A DNA stretch of 64,000 bases from Melitaea cinxia (lineage: Eukaryota > Arthropoda > Insecta > Lepidoptera > Nymphalidae): positions 10,908,766 through 10,972,765 of the forward strand of contig NC_059401.1 in NCBI RefSeq assembly GCF_905220565.1. The letters run 5' to 3'. The notes below the pieces were generated by a model, which saw only the letters and a program-made list of their open reading frames with translations, made no database searches and had not been told where the DNA came from. This document shows, in pieces, positions 30,814 through 35,800 of the stretch. Made by a program: the position numbers and the translations under genes. Positions within the stretch are counted from its first letter, which is position 1; the number at the start of each line of letters is the position of its first letter.

Positions 30814-31938
30814 TTGTTTGTTCTGGCTAATCTCTGAACCGATTCTGACGAGACTTTCACTGGCAGATAGCTGATATAGCAAGGAGTAACTTAGGCTACT
30901 TTTATTTTAGAAATTTATTTATCTTATAACTGCGAACTGAACAATCGCTTTTTTGTTAAATTTCACGCGGACGAAGTTGCGGGCACAGCTAGTAATTAAT
31001 TAATTTTAGAGCCTAAATGATCGACACGACAAGAAGAAGAATTAAATAATAATTATGGATGATCACAACTTGTACGCAAGCTCTTGGTCTTAGAAACGGA
31101 TCAATCGCATGTCCTAGTAGTACAAGCTAGAGCCGGTAGATGGCAGAGTTTAATAACCTTTACGTAACACTGATCAGGTGAAGTGCGGGTAGGTGGGGTG
31201 TGGAAAAGTCTAAATGCTCAAGGTCATTAAGAAAGGGGAGCCTCTTAAAATTTATAAATTACACATGATTAGACAATCATAGTGACTCACAAATTTGTAA
31301 GCTATTTGACATTATTTTAATTATATTACTCATATCAACAACATACACATATTTGTGATATTATTGATAAATTAATCAGGGTTTTTATCACGGTTACTTA
31401 CTTTAATACATTGTTCAGCTAAATCTTTGCTAGTCCTATTGTTAGGATCAACTGTAAGTAATCTACTGCATATCGCTTTTACAGCACCTTCAATTGCAAC
31501 TATCCTCCTTGTACATTCCGCTAAAAACAATAAAATAAATATTTCACAACACATAATCATAAATGTGGCAACACAAAAAAAAAATAGTTGGCTACAAACC
31601 TGATACATCCAGATAGTAAGTAATAGCTCTTGCTGTCACCTCTAACACATTGTCAGGAGCACATTCGTCAAGAAATATTTTACACAAAGCTGGCAAAAAA
31701 GTCCTTGGAGGACAACTGTAAAAATTCATATTTCATTATTTGACACCATTCCCGGAAACCCAATTAAAATATTTTCATGTATCGAAAATATTTCTCACCT
31801 CTCAAAGCATCTGTCCACATTATCTGACATGAGCAGTAGCATACAAAGTTGCTCAAGGGCAATGAGCTGCATATCACGCTCATCGCCCTGTCCAGTGAGC
31901 AGCCATTCTAGTAATGTTTCAGGGTCCACTTCAGCCAT
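823..31938 (-). CDS. HECTD1: HECTD1 orthologue, E3 ubiquitin ligase (31 coding exons, 3' end off window)
   Basis: HECTD1 is a HECT-type E3 that passes ubiquitin from an E2 through a catalytic cysteine to substrates. I joined 31 minus-strand exons by GT-AG borders and phase: 5,007 nt, 1,669 codons, no stop. In order: ARM-like N-terminus starting MAEVDPETLLEWL (about residues 1-320), Ser-rich linker, ankyrin repeats (about 345-475, e.g. [13 protein letters not shown]), second helical block (500-620), conserved W-rich domain (YCWGDWSLCRGRDALYAW, 640-780), SUN domain (1065-1225; YTLRHSRGYGRSALRNW), MIB/HERC2 domain (1275-1345; PDWKWRDQDG, DLHNGWVDV), Ser-rich linker and start of the acidic stretch (LEDFLESCRAPALLTELEDDD). 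Human HECTD1 is about 2,600 residues, so roughly 1,000 residues with the HECT domain lie beyond position 1. Orthology is very secure; exon borders are inferred from splice consensus and homology, without transcripts. Confidence 0.95.
1076..1211 (-). CDS. HECTD1: HECTD1 coding exon 30
   Basis: Acceptor ATTTCCAG, donor GAACAG|GTATGA. It encodes LVRLALSSNFPGGLLSAAQS and ends LTLSLTSTSSESEQ, matching vertebrate TSLTSTSSESDTGQ. Confidence 0.9.
1212..1950. other. HECTD1 intron 29, no gene
   Basis: AT-rich intron. Around 1535-1580 is the phrase ACATCCACGGGCTTATGA, repeated near 14560, so part of it is dispersed repeat. Nothing else recognised. Confidence 0.5.
1951..2060 (-). CDS. HECTD1: HECTD1 coding exon 29
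   Basis: Acceptor GTTCGCAG, donor CCCGAG|GTAAGC. It encodes GAARLLESLGVGRGAGAGRG and ends RSNHSAGLFP; phase 0 in, phase 2 out, joining the next exon. Confidence 0.83.
2714..2815 (-). CDS. HECTD1: HECTD1 coding exon 28 (102 nt, phase 0-0)
   Basis: Acceptor TTTTTTACCAG, donor ACAACAG|GTAAAT. It encodes CEENESGEGQFVEHKKDG and ends MSASEPDLTQQ, which with the next exon resembles the SASVPNLSSREPTSLES stretch of vertebrate HECTD1. Because it is symmetric in phase 0 it could be skipped without a frame change. Confidence 0.75.
2816..3944. other. HECTD1 intron 27, no gene seen
   Basis: AT-rich non-coding DNA with homopolymer runs. No conserved exon or recognisable transposon found. Confidence 0.45.
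3945..4157 (+). mobile_element. Bm1-like SINE with poly(A) tail
   Basis: Contains GTATTGTGTTCCTGTTGGTG, GGGTCGGCAACGCGCTTGC and TTACCATCAGGTGAGCCGTA, ending in a run of A (4138-4157). A near-identical copy is at 22060-22340. The CATCAGGTGAGCCGTA ending is characteristic of Bm1-type SINEs of Lepidoptera (family assignment from memory). Confidence 0.75.
4692..4748 (+). repeat. G-rich minisatellite (7-bp GGCGGGT unit)
   Basis: Four GGG triplets spaced exactly 7 bp apart (4696, 4703, 4710, 4717), followed by GGCGTGGT-type variants. This meets the usual G-quadruplex pattern. It lies about 40 bp past the donor of exon 27, in the template strand of the gene. Confidence 0.85.
4787..4927 (-). CDS. 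HECTD1: HECTD1 coding exon 27 (GC-rich)
   Basis: Acceptor CAAACAG, donor ATACAG|GTAGCG. It encodes AEARCCDGDAMRNSANALLS and PGLLHTLRNNANRLHIQ. Both ends are in phase 0. A G-rich minisatellite lies just beyond the donor. Confidence 0.8.
4928..5661. other. HECTD1 intron 26, no gene
   Basis: Ordinary AT-rich intron; nothing recognised. Confidence 0.5.
5662..5831 (-). CDS. HECTD1: HECTD1 coding exon 26 (linker)
   Basis: Acceptor GATTCCAG, donor CAAGAG|GTAATT. It encodes DLATIVESLTLGAEGNNCM through PAKEPLPDSASQE in the disordered region of the protein. Phase fits both neighbours. Confidence 0.82.
6202..6337 (-). CDS. HECTD1: HECTD1 coding exon 25 (Ser/Thr-rich linker)
   Basis: Acceptor GATCAG, donor ATACGG|GTACTT. 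It encodes VSVASTEQASSADNISEEVG and a Thr/His-rich stretch. It is poorly conserved, but the phase links exons 24 and 26. Confidence 0.82.
6561..6735 (-). CDS. HECTD1: HECTD1 coding exon 24 (MIB/HERC2 domain, end)
   Basis: Acceptor ATTTTAG, donor CAACAG|GTTATT. It encodes WDHGGRNSYRMGAEGKFDLK, which closes the MIB/HERC2 domain, then a Gly/Ser-rich linker with SSRKSHSTPSLPDATA. Confidence 0.94.
6864..7093 (-). CDS. HECTD1: HECTD1 coding exon 23 (MIB/HERC2 domain, first part)
   Basis: Acceptor GTTCAG, donor CGTCAG|GTGAGC. After a low-complexity Gly/Ala/Arg stretch replacing a basic helix of vertebrate HECTD1, it encodes ARVMRGPDWKWRDQDGAQPA and TVTSDLHNGWVDV, the MIB/HERC2 signature. Confidence 0.94.
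7255..8556 (+). mobile_element. LINE remnant, reverse transcriptase 3' part
   Basis: Encodes TSGVPHGSHLVPLLFNLYIN and LLIYADDMKIYKKI, the RT motif with its YADD catalytic pair, then a decayed C-terminal part with stops and frameshifts. The end is an AAATAAAT-rich 3' tail. It lies antisense in HECTD1 intron 22. 5'-truncated and inactive. Jockey/CR1-type by appearance. Confidence 0.82.
8557..9082. other. HECTD1 intron 22, low-complexity remainder
   Basis: Non-coding; includes a short G-run around 8738-8757. Nothing assignable. Confidence 0.4.
9083..9280 (-). CDS. HECTD1: HECTD1 coding exon 22 (SUN domain, second part)
   Basis: Acceptor CCCGCAG, donor GGCAAG|GTGCGC. It encodes MSTDGVSWSTLVAHSDEQAL and NGKNASGQSHYLSLSGLEIY, matching vertebrate [20 protein letters not shown]. 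Strongly GC-ending codons. Confidence 0.95.
9507..9980. repeat. 474-bp near-perfect palindrome (foldback/hairpin)
   Basis: The segment from AATTAAAAAAAAAA at 9507 is repeated inverted up to TTTTTTTTTAATT at 9980. The stem is about 215 bp per arm with only a few mismatches (e.g. ATTGG against ATTAG), around a loop of roughly 40 bp near 9725-9762. Each arm carries a 30-codon reading ending in a stop, LREEQLLENQLKKLEQDKN, so this looks like a duplicated and inverted gene or element fragment. It sits in HECTD1 intron 21. Confidence 0.92.
10001..10180 (-). pseudogene. Helitron (PIF1-like) helicase C-terminal remnant
   Basis: The minus strand reads VDLSSHLFAKGQAYVALSRV then RSFSGLAISSLGPKKLLN and stops after RLRNLSD at 10001. 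GQAYVALSRVRS is the last conserved helicase motif of PIF1-family and Helitron Rep-helicase proteins. Only about 60 codons remain. It begins 20 bp from the palindrome. Confidence 0.82.
10181..10961. other. HECTD1 intron 21, dispersed repeat debris
   Basis: AT-rich. The phrase GATACCCATATTGTA near 10520 recurs near 25292, so this is in part dispersed repeat. No exon seen. Confidence 0.45.
10962..11261 (-). CDS. HECTD1: HECTD1 coding exon 21 (SUN domain, first part)
   Basis: Acceptor TTTTTAG, donor TTCCAA|GTAAGT. It encodes HDFDENGVLYFIGSNGG, then GRQLPYGRAEDALSRS and YTLRHSRGYGRSALRNW: the beta-sandwich SUN domain. Confidence 0.96.
11347..11563 (-). CDS. HECTD1: HECTD1 coding exon 20
   Basis: Acceptor ATATTAG, donor TATGAC|GTAAGC. 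It encodes RLRVERAADENTEES, then VEALTTVRQLERFLAKSVAR and QWYDMERSTFHFVQKI, matching vertebrate [20 protein letters not shown]. Confidence 0.95.
11770..13745 (+). mobile_element. Degenerate Jockey-type LINE (EN end plus RT half)
   Basis: Translated pieces in shifting frames include KAFWSLAKSVESNFCRPSLP, LAHTAEEKANLFANLFAES, LRNLDVNKTSGPNGI, PKAWKQANVQPVSKKGS, DPVNYRPISITSILYKSMEL and further RT motifs. These are the endonuclease-RT linker and RT fingers of a Jockey-like element. Many stops and frameshifts; inactive. It lies antisense in HECTD1 intron 19. Confidence 0.85.
13746..14018. repeat. SINE-like 3' fragment and intron end
   Basis: Contains TTATCATCAGGTGAAATAGC and then a short A run near 13830, resembling the 3' end of Bm1-type SINEs. 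Too short to assign with certainty. Confidence 0.4.
14019..14247 (-). CDS. HECTD1: HECTD1 coding exon 19 (GC-rich)
   Basis: Acceptor AATCCAG, donor ATACG|GTACCG. It encodes KPGQLRERERIVRSWAFAG, a Gly/Ala/Glu-rich insert, then LVAVLESVERLPVLAP and HHLTKRIR, matching LIAVLESIERLPLHLY and LTRRLRFRL of vertebrates. Confidence 0.92.
14694..15210. mobile_element. MITE-like element with about 31-bp terminal inverted repeats
   Basis: TATATCGCTGGCCCCGGGCA at 14694 leads a 31-bp stretch that reappears inverted up to 15210, with one clear mismatch. The 0.5-kb AT-rich interior has no coding sequence. This is the layout of a miniature inverted-repeat element. The target duplication is not certain (TA or TATA flanks). 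Confidence 0.72.
15248..15388 (-). CDS. HECTD1: HECTD1 coding exon 18
   Basis: Acceptor TGTAAATAG, donor CGAACG|GTTAGT. It encodes DWQRELRESLDQLTELLCQE and AYELQSSGLAPALLQVL, aligning with vertebrate TWRDLMKTALENLIVLL and MCSSGLVQALLTVL. A MITE-like element ends only 37 bp beyond the donor. Confidence 0.92.
15557..15875 (+). mobile_element. SINE-like repeat (GAT-tailed family), copy 1
   Basis: Blocks TCGTAAGAGGCGACTAAGGG, ACCGATGGCGGGATAACCAT, CAGGCCGAAGACGGGTAGCA and AGCAGTGGACTGCAATAGGC occur in the same order as in copies at 19.46, 47.71, 51.09 and 57.26 kb. The 3' end runs straight into a GAT microsatellite. Family name not assigned. Confidence 0.82.
15876..16085 (+). repeat. (GAT)n microsatellite, about 210 bp
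   Basis: About 70 GAT units with a few TGG or TGA interruptions around 15980-16020. It is continuous with the 3' tail of the SINE-like element before it, so it probably grew from that tail. Long apparent poly-Asp, poly-Met or poly-Ile readings are artefacts. Confidence 0.95.
16380..16521 (-). CDS. HECTD1: HECTD1 coding exon 17 (very GC-rich)
   Basis: Acceptor CCGTGCAG, donor CACCACT|GTACGT. It encodes VGERARALFARHLAGA and PRAPVARLRALLARLTRLAE, aligning with vertebrate ARDLYDDHFKAV and PRGVVVTLRNIATQLE. Arg and Ala replace many residues, in keeping with the extreme GC content. Confidence 0.85.
16690..16825. repeat. Degenerate TTGYGGCA repeat cluster, copy A
   Basis: TTGTGGCA/TTGCGGCA-type words recur six or more times within 100 bp, bounded by GAGGCAACAATGTG and CCGAGGCAACAG. 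A similar cluster lies inverted at 19080-19240. Confidence 0.5.
17219..17258 (+). repeat. (TA)n microsatellite at the element's left flank
   Basis: About 20 TA units ending exactly where the Tc1-like element starts, consistent with its TA target preference. Confidence 0.9.
17259..18659 (+). mobile_element. Tc1/mariner-superfamily element, internally deleted, about 85-bp TIRs
   Basis: Begins CAGGGTTACTTGTAAAACAC after a TA and ends with the inverted repeat before a TA (18660), giving a TA target duplication. The TIRs match over about 85 bp with roughly a dozen differences. Inside, 17647-18043 is a remnant transposase: an N-terminal helix-turn-helix part (MAYRYSNIEYTEMVRMLARC) fused by deletion to a C-terminal part (ITPMDFYLWGHIKTMVW), then a frameshift to CGDGDYFERYL-like text. 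The catalytic core is missing, so it is non-autonomous. Confidence 0.85.
17647..18043 (+). pseudogene. Truncated Tc1/mariner-like transposase
   Basis: The N-terminal DNA-binding part (SNIEYTEMVRMLARCDDNVS, a motif of insect mariner-like proteins) is joined to the end of the DDE domain (DFYLWGHIKTMVW). The middle, with the catalytic Asp residues, is deleted. A frameshift lies after SRNYER, with the frame recovered as SEVLARVSEQLIFRCGLC. Confidence 0.8.
18748..18963. repeat. Dispersed repeat (CTAGC...CCGGCTTC family)
   Basis: Starts ACTAGCGACCCGCCCCGGCT and continues with CATCAAAATCCGTTGCGTAG and TTTTATACTATGTAGTGA, a widely dispersed lepidopteran repeat type whose class I cannot fix from sequence. 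Confidence 0.55.
19080..19240. repeat. Degenerate TTGYGGCA repeat cluster, copy B (inverted)
   Basis: Holds CACATTGTTGCCTCGGCGTA and several TGCGACA/TGCCGCA words. It is related, in opposite orientation, to 16690-16825. The two flank the Tc1-like element. Confidence 0.45.
19300..19412 (-). CDS. HECTD1: HECTD1 coding exon 16
   Basis: Acceptor TTTCTTAG, donor GCTCAG|GTATTA. It encodes GPELASGWADRRPT and a basic Asn/Ser-rich stretch ending AKTEAQKAQ, equivalent to the lysine-rich linker in vertebrates. Confidence 0.9.
19463..19800 (-). mobile_element. SINE-like repeat (GAT-tailed family), copy 2
   Basis: Minus-strand copy. The tail reads ATCATCATTCATCATCACC on the plus strand, then CAGTCCACTGCTGGACATAG and the remaining blocks in reverse order, up to ACCGTAGCCAC. 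It lies in the same orientation as HECTD1, between exons 15 and 16. Confidence 0.82.
19847..19977 (-). CDS. HECTD1: HECTD1 coding exon 15
   Basis: Acceptor CTTTTTCAG, donor TTTTTAG|GTAATT. It encodes EKELHIHNTDGQQQTTIL and FESNRGTKHSFTAETFL, a highly conserved HECTD1 block. Confidence 0.95.
20095..20227 (-). CDS. HECTD1: HECTD1 coding exon 14
   Basis: Acceptor TTTTTTTAG, donor AAAAA|GTGAGT. It encodes GEFIDKLQRARASVK and KPGPTKLILGNWVLVCK, colinear with vertebrate FLEKLQRARGQVK and PGPTKLTVGNW. Confidence 0.94.
20495..20707 (-). CDS. HECTD1: HECTD1 coding exon 13 (conserved Trp-rich domain)
   Basis: Acceptor GGCGGCAG, donor ACACGG|GTGAGC. It encodes WGDWSLCRGRDALYAWSDAA and NGWFRFLLDGKLATMYSSGS, almost identical to vertebrate HECTD1. 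The codons are strongly GC-ending. Confidence 0.95.
20951..21125 (-). CDS. HECTD1: HECTD1 coding exon 12
   Basis: Acceptor TTGACAG, donor CTGCAG|GTAATT. It encodes DDDDGHLTVLGIAEELMVKA and LEQFARLGVFSKVEAL, matching vertebrate DQLARLGVISKVSTL. Base composition is ordinary, unlike its two neighbours. Confidence 0.94.
21126..22059. other. HECTD1 intron 11, repeat debris
   Basis: AT-rich with an (ATT)n run near 21732-21752. A block near 21800-21960 (CTCTTTCTCTTTCTATCTTC) looks like dispersed repeat. No exon seen. Confidence 0.45.
22060..22340 (+). mobile_element. Bm1-like SINE with poly(A) tail
   Basis: Longer copy of the 3945-4157 element. The 5' part contains GGCAGGAATTTCCTGCTCAA and GACTGGGGTAATACCTCGAC. 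The 3' part ends TACCATCAGATGAGCCGTAC and an A run (22315-22340). In HECTD1 intron 11, antisense. Confidence 0.8.
22560..22838. other. GC- and CpG-rich intronic patch next to exon 11
   Basis: Roughly 280 bp of very high GC and CpG content in an otherwise AT-rich intron. It directly abuts the donor of GC-rich exon 11. Open frames here are by-products of composition: none continues the HECTD1 frame. Confidence 0.6.
22839..23022 (-). CDS. HECTD1: HECTD1 coding exon 11 (very GC-rich)
   Basis: Acceptor CCGGCAG, donor GCGCAG|GTGAGC. It reads ERLVPVFCARYVGAGG, then RRACLSLVRKMVHYAPAPRL, ending LVAQVLDAQ. It aligns with vertebrate KRLLPVFAQTF and LALIRKMIHF. The exon and the adjoining 280 bp of intron are far richer in GC than the surroundings, with many Ala and Arg codons. 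Confidence 0.92.
23388..23523 (-). CDS. HECTD1: HECTD1 coding exon 10
   Basis: Acceptor TTTATAG, donor TTGGA|GTGAGT. It completes the last ankyrin helix (HREVAAILQCPGEW), continues through an acidic Ser-rich linker, and ends KEMAAIYLE. Confidence 0.93.
23638..23802 (-). CDS. HECTD1: HECTD1 coding exon 9 (ankyrin repeats)
   Basis: Acceptor TGTTTAG, donor TCAAG|GTAAGA. It encodes [20 protein letters not shown] and ANADLRDEDGKTPLDKARER, two textbook ankyrin repeats. Confidence 0.96.
23880..24122 (-). mobile_element. tRNA-derived SINE
   Basis: On the minus strand the head reads GGTGTAGTGGTGCGTGTACT with an A-box-like TAGTGGTGCG, then a good B box GGTTCAAGTCC about 40 nt on, and a body shared with the elements at 29.3 and 54.6 kb. 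A tRNA-like RNA polymerase III promoter is therefore visible. Not a functional tRNA gene. Confidence 0.75.
24239..24486 (-). CDS. HECTD1: HECTD1 coding exon 8 (Ser-rich linker and first ankyrin repeat)
   Basis: Acceptor CATCAG, donor AAAAAG|GTTTTA. A Ser/Gly-rich linker leads into HRQLIDCIRGKDTDALV and VNFTDDVGQTLLNWAAAFGT, the first ankyrin repeat. Confidence 0.94.
24755..25150. repeat. Composite dispersed repeat (GGGTTCCGTA...GGAACCCTCG)
   Basis: Starts with TTCAAAAAAAGTGGAGGTTT and TTTTAGGGTTCCGTATCCCA and ends TACGGAACCCTCGGCGGGTC: terminal words of a repeat common in Lepidoptera. No coding content. Confidence 0.55.
25531..25664 (-). CDS. HECTD1: HECTD1 coding exon 7
   Basis: Acceptor ATTTTAG, donor CAAAC|GTAATT. 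It encodes DLVRLDLCSAIEAAVQADER and MRLVDLLLVLLCEGR, aligning with the vertebrate MRLVDLLLVLLFEGRK helix. Confidence 0.94.
25735..25993. repeat. Dispersed repeat, inverse of 57915-58190
   Basis: Contains AATCACAGAAACGGCTTATC, GTTTCATGTCAATCGGTTGA and ends AAGTCGCAGGTACAGCTAG. The same blocks appear on the other strand at 57.9-58.2 kb in DYNC2LI1. Confidence 0.65.
26111..26241 (-). CDS. HECTD1: HECTD1 coding exon 6
   Basis: Acceptor TTTTCAG, donor CACAC|GTAAGT. It encodes LIEELVRRLGSTESSDEK and TVSLLSTLCRGS, matching the conserved STIVSLLSTLCRGSP block. Confidence 0.94.
26465..26783 (+). mobile_element. Non-autonomous Helitron (Metulj-like)
   Basis: Begins TCTAATATATAAAATTCTCG after an A and ends GAGTCAGCTAG before a T: the 5'-TC / CTRR-3' ends and A-T insertion site of Helitrons. 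A weak GC hairpin (CGGCAAGACAACGTTTGGCG) precedes the 3' end. No coding sequence. Confidence 0.7.
26838..27013 (-). CDS. HECTD1: HECTD1 coding exon 5
   Basis: Acceptor TTGTAG, donor CACG|GTTCGT. It contains RVCGKMEPGD and DAALRCFASLADRFAR, matching the conserved GALRCFASLADRFTR block of vertebrate HECTD1. It is GC-rich compared with its introns. Confidence 0.94.
27014..28515. other. HECTD1 intron 4, no gene
   Basis: 1.5 kb of AT-rich DNA. I see no exon or clear transposon. A palindromic stretch CCCGACAACAACCGTCGG lies near 27836. Confidence 0.45.
28516..28655 (-). CDS. HECTD1: HECTD1 coding exon 4
   Basis: Acceptor ATTTTTAG, donor TCTCG|GTAAGA. It reads VLELVCTREAGAVWEGGGLP and ends DTLHSAMAVVS, an ARM-like helical segment. 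Confidence 0.94.
28687..28910 (-). mobile_element. Bm1-like SINE, minus strand
   Basis: A T run at 28689-28708 (poly(A) tail of the minus strand), then ATTCACTTGATGGTAATAGA, a 12-bp tandem CCCTGACCCTAT repeat, CAGGAGCTCTGGCTACCTTA and ACACAGGAACACGACATTGC, the same blocks as the other copies. Confidence 0.75.
29320..29660 (-). mobile_element. tRNA-derived SINE
   Basis: The minus-strand head reads GAGTTGGCGCAACGGTCACA (A box TGGCGCAACGG) and then CGGGTTCGATCTCCGCACAT (B box GGTTCGATCTC). The body includes TGGAGCAGTGTGGTGGATTA and CTCCTACATGGGGGAAAG. A close copy is at 54634-54984. Confidence 0.82.
29740..29950. repeat. Dispersed repeat (same family as 365, 42.4 and 63.4 kb)
   Basis: Contains AGCGATAACTCGAAAAGTAC, CATCAATTTTTGGTCAAATT and AATCATCAAAATCAGAAAAG, followed by TTTTTTGAAGTTGGTTAAAA. 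Diverged relative of the TACTGGGTGTACCGATTTT repeat. Confidence 0.5.
30338..30350. promoter_or_regulatory. Perfect RFX X-box-like palindrome in HECTD1 intron 3
   Basis: GTTGCCAGGCAAC matches the X-box pattern (GYTRYY, short spacer, RRHRAC) at every position. It lies in a short GC-rich patch (30335-30420) inside AT-rich intron. Function is unproven. Confidence 0.4.
30640..30993. repeat. Dispersed repeat with (CTGT)n, CTAGCTGTGCCCGC family
   Basis: A tetranucleotide run (CTGT)n at 30783-30808 is followed by CTAATCTCTGAACCGATTCT, GACGAGACTTTCACTGG and a 3' end GCGGGCACAGCTAG. The inverse of 41224-41420. Confidence 0.65.
31402..31520 (-). CDS. HECTD1: HECTD1 coding exon 3
   Basis: Acceptor TTTTTAG, donor TTAAA|GTAAGT. 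It reads ECTRRIVAIEGAVKAICSRL and ends KDLAEQCIK, colinear with vertebrate HECTD1. It ends in phase 0 before the 2.7-kb intron 3. Confidence 0.94.
31600..31715 (-). CDS. HECTD1: HECTD1 coding exon 2
   Basis: The acceptor is CTGTACAG-like and the donor is TCAG|GTTTGT. It reads SCPPRTFLPALCKIFLDE then a helix continuing to ITYYLDVS, part of the N-terminal ARM-like repeats. Confidence 0.94.
31799..31938 (-). CDS. HECTD1: HECTD1 coding exon 1 (start codon)
   Basis: The ATG is at 31938-31936 and the reading begins MAEVDPETLLEWL, matching the highly conserved HECTD1 N-terminus; this fixes the start. The donor AG|GTGAGA leaves phase 2. The encoded segment ends in LLLMSDNVDRCFE. Confidence 0.95.
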
Positions 31939-32022
31939 CTACATATAAAACAATAATTTAAGATATTTTGCATTTGCATTAATATAAAGCATAAAACAAA
32001 TGAGCAAAATATTTTTCTTTAC

Positions 32023-32049
32023 CTTGAGGCTTTAGTGATTTACGCAGTC
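32023..32049 (-). other. Possible 27-nt non-coding 5' UTR exon of HECTD1
   Basis: On the minus strand a TTTTAG acceptor-like site precedes a 27-nt segment followed by a GTAAAG donor. The start codon at 31938 is itself directly preceded by a TATGTAG acceptor-like site, which implies an upstream untranslated exon. The segment could also be the end of a longer first exon. There is no transcript support. Confidence 0.35.
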
Positions 32050-32836
32050 CTAAAAGAAAACGTAATATAATGTTAGCACAATTTTGACCATTGCTATTTG
32101 TGTACATGAAATAACTTTATTATTATTCTTTTTATCAAATTATTTAATTAAATTTCACAATCAAAATTCATTGTTACATATACAGTTACTGTCCTACTAA
32201 ACAATATGTATTATTTTGAGGAAAAAACACAGACAAGTGAAAACAATCACAATTGTTATGTAGGTTACTGCTCCCATATATATTGAGTATTATGCCTTTC
32301 TCTTTTAAAGTTTCCGTTCAAGTACCACCAAATTTCGGAAATCAAACATGTATCTAAATTTAATAAATTCAATAAAAATCCTAATTAAAAATATATTGGT
32401 AAAATAAGTACAAAGTAATATTTTAAACAAATTAATAAGCTTGACAATGTCTCCCACTTACACTCAATGAGCCATGACGGTAAATGGTTATTTTTTACTT
32501 GCACTGTATATCTTTAATATTAAAGAAATATATAGCAGTTTAAAATCACTCTATATTATTGTTTTAACGCCATCTAAAGACAGTTATATCAATTTTTACT
32601 TTCGTACTACCTAGCTCAATTTCACACAATATTTTATCATTTTATGTCGCACAACCAATCCACAGATACACAGAGAACAAAAATAATTGTTGCAACTTTT
32701 TTTTTTTTTTTTTTTTTAATTTATTGAGAGCTGGATTCGAGTCCTTCGCTCTAAGCTGTACAAATTTTTACTATTTTATTATGTATATATGTAATTATAA
32801 ACAAAAACTTCTACACTTCAGTTTTTTTTTTCCTTA

Positions 32837-35800
32837 TTATATCTTCTCTATTGTCGAACATATAAACTTGAATAATGGTTTAAAAAATCTTGGGTTGGCT
32901 AATATTTCTTCTGGGCGGCGGGGAGTATTTATTTTATTTTCTGAGCAAATTTTATCTATATCCGAAGCCAGGATTAATCTATGCAACTTCAATGACTCGC
33001 ATTTAAAAATAATGTGGTTTATATCGGCGTATGGCTCACTGCATTTAGTACATTTAGGATCTTGAATAATTTTTAATTTGAAAAGATGAGAGGGAATTAG
33101 ACAATGTCCAAATCTCATTCTATTAATTATGGAGATAAATTTTCTTGATTCACAGCTGACGATGTTATACCAGGGCTTAGTATTGAAGTCTTTTTGAATT
33201 TTAGCGTACCATTGTCCTTTATTCTGTTTTGTTATGGTCCAATAATCTCTCCAAAGTATATTAATTCCGTCTTTAATGATTGGAAAGTAATCTGAGAAAG
33301 GTGTTTTAACAACATCTCTATGGTCCTCATCATATCCACTTTTTGCAGCTTGATCAGCTTTTTCATTACCAGATATTCCTCTGTGGGAGGGTACCCAGGC
33401 TAGCTCAACGTAAACATTTCTCGCATTTAAATTGTACAGTAAATTTCTAATCTTAAATACTAAATAATTTGTTTTAAATGTTAATTTACAACTGTCTATA
33501 GCTAATAAAGCGCTTTTGCTATCGCTAATAATAATAACATTTCTAACATTACTACTGGAATTTACATATAATAATGCCATATAAATTGCGTAACATTCTG
33601 CAGTAAAAATTGAACAATTGTTGTTTAGTAAAATACATTTTGTACAGCCTAAATTACTGTCGAAATAAGCTGCTTTAACTTCTTGGGTGCTTTTGGATCC
33701 ATCCGTATAAATTTTATAAAAATCTTTTTTATGATCTAATATTCTAAGCAGTTCTGTTTTACTATTGATATCGAGAATAATTGTAAATTTTTTTTCCCAA
33801 ATGCTTTCAAATTTATATCCATAAATAGGCCATAGAGAGCTAGAATAGACAGATTTTGAGATATTTATCGTTAAATGTAAAATAGCTGACATTTGCGGAA
33901 GCATTGCAGAATTTATTGATTGAGCGTTAATAATATTTGTAGAAGACATTATACAACTCGATAATTCTTCTACTAACGTTAACTTCCTAACAGGTAAAGA
34001 AGAGTTTATTGCAAGCATTTTTAGACAAAATTTCTGAGCTAACATCAAGCGTCTTAATATTAGAGGAGGAATACCTGTTTCAATTTCCATTGAGTTAATT
34101 GGTGTAGATTTCATAGCTCCCGTAATTATTCTTAATGCCCTATTTTGAATAATATCTAGTTTCTTTAGCAGAGATGGTCTAGCATTTATATAGGCAATAC
34201 AACTATAGTCAAAGTGGCTTCTTACTATGCTTTTATATAAAATACTTAGAATCTTTGCATCAGCACCCCAAAAAACTCCTGCTAAATATCTTAATATATT
34301 GATTCTTTTATAAGCTCTTTTACATATACAATCAATATGGCTATTAAACTTAAGTTTATTATCTATAATTACACCAAGGAATTTTTGTTCCTTTACAATA
34401 GGGATGTTTTCATTGTTATATGTAACTTGAACATTACAATTTGATTTTCCGAATAACATAACAGAACTTTTGGTAGAATTAATATTTAATTTAAGTTTAT
34501 TATGGTAAAAAGTTTGCAATTGACTAAGACCTTGGTTTATACTACATTTAGCTATATTTATATTTTGATTAATAGAATACACGACTAAATCATCTGCATA
34601 TTGTAGGATATTTACATTATTTTCTCTTACATTATTTTGGATCTGAGACGTGTAGAGATTGTATAAAATTGGTGATAAGATAGCACCTTGCATTAATCCT
34701 TTATGTGCATACTTAGGCCCATGTATAATATTATTAAATTTAACATATACTGTGCGATTATAAAAAAAGTTGAATATCCATTTTAATAACTTTCCAGGTA
34801 TTTTTAATTCACTCAAAACTCTGATCAATTGAAACAGGTTCACATTATCATATGCACCCTCAACATCCAGAAATACACATATTGCATTAGAGTGAGCAAA
34901 GATAGAATTTTTGATGTCAGCAATGAATGAAACGAAGCCTTCAACTGCACTTTTACCTTTTCTGAAACCTAGTTGATAATCAGGTAATAAAGAATTTGTT
35001 TCTACAAAATAATCCAACCTTACTTTAATCATGTGTTCAAATATTTTCCCTACGCAAGAAGTGAGAGAGATAGGACGATAAGAGTTATGATCTTGAATTG
35101 GTTTATTATTTTTTAAAATTGGAAGAATACATTGTGTTTTCCACGATTCAGGAACAATTTGAAAAGACCATAAAAGATTGTATATATTTAGAAGAACTAA
35201 TTGTGCTACTTTATGTAACTTTTTAATCATTAAATATGGAAAATCATCCAAACCAGGTGTCGAATCTTTCCTTGACTGTAAAGCACTATTAAATTCATCC
35301 CAACTAAACTGTTTTAGAAGAAATTCATTATTTTTATCTTCTTTTGTTTTATCAAATAAATTATCTAAACAAGTATCATTTTCAACTCCAGTCTTTGTAT
35401 ATTTATCAAAAAAGTCTGGTATAAAACTATCATTTCTACTGTTAGAACCTATTTTTATGCGATTAAATCTTTTTATAAAATTCCATATATTGCTAATGGG
35501 AGTGTATCTATTAAATGAAGTGCATAAATTTTTCCAACTTTTCCTTTTTTCTTCTTTAATAATCCTCTTTTTCGTAGCTTCCATTTTTTTATAGTTAAGA
35601 TAATTTTCCATATTTAAATTCCGTCGGTAATTACATAAAGCTGATTTACAATCATTTACAGCCTTTGCACAAATGTCGTTCCACCAAGGGGAAGGGGCTT
35701 TATTATCTCTCTTTTTTGTGTAATATTTCAATTTGGGAACACATTCCTCTTTTAAATTATTTAGGATATTACAAAATTTGTTGTAAGATCCTACAGGATC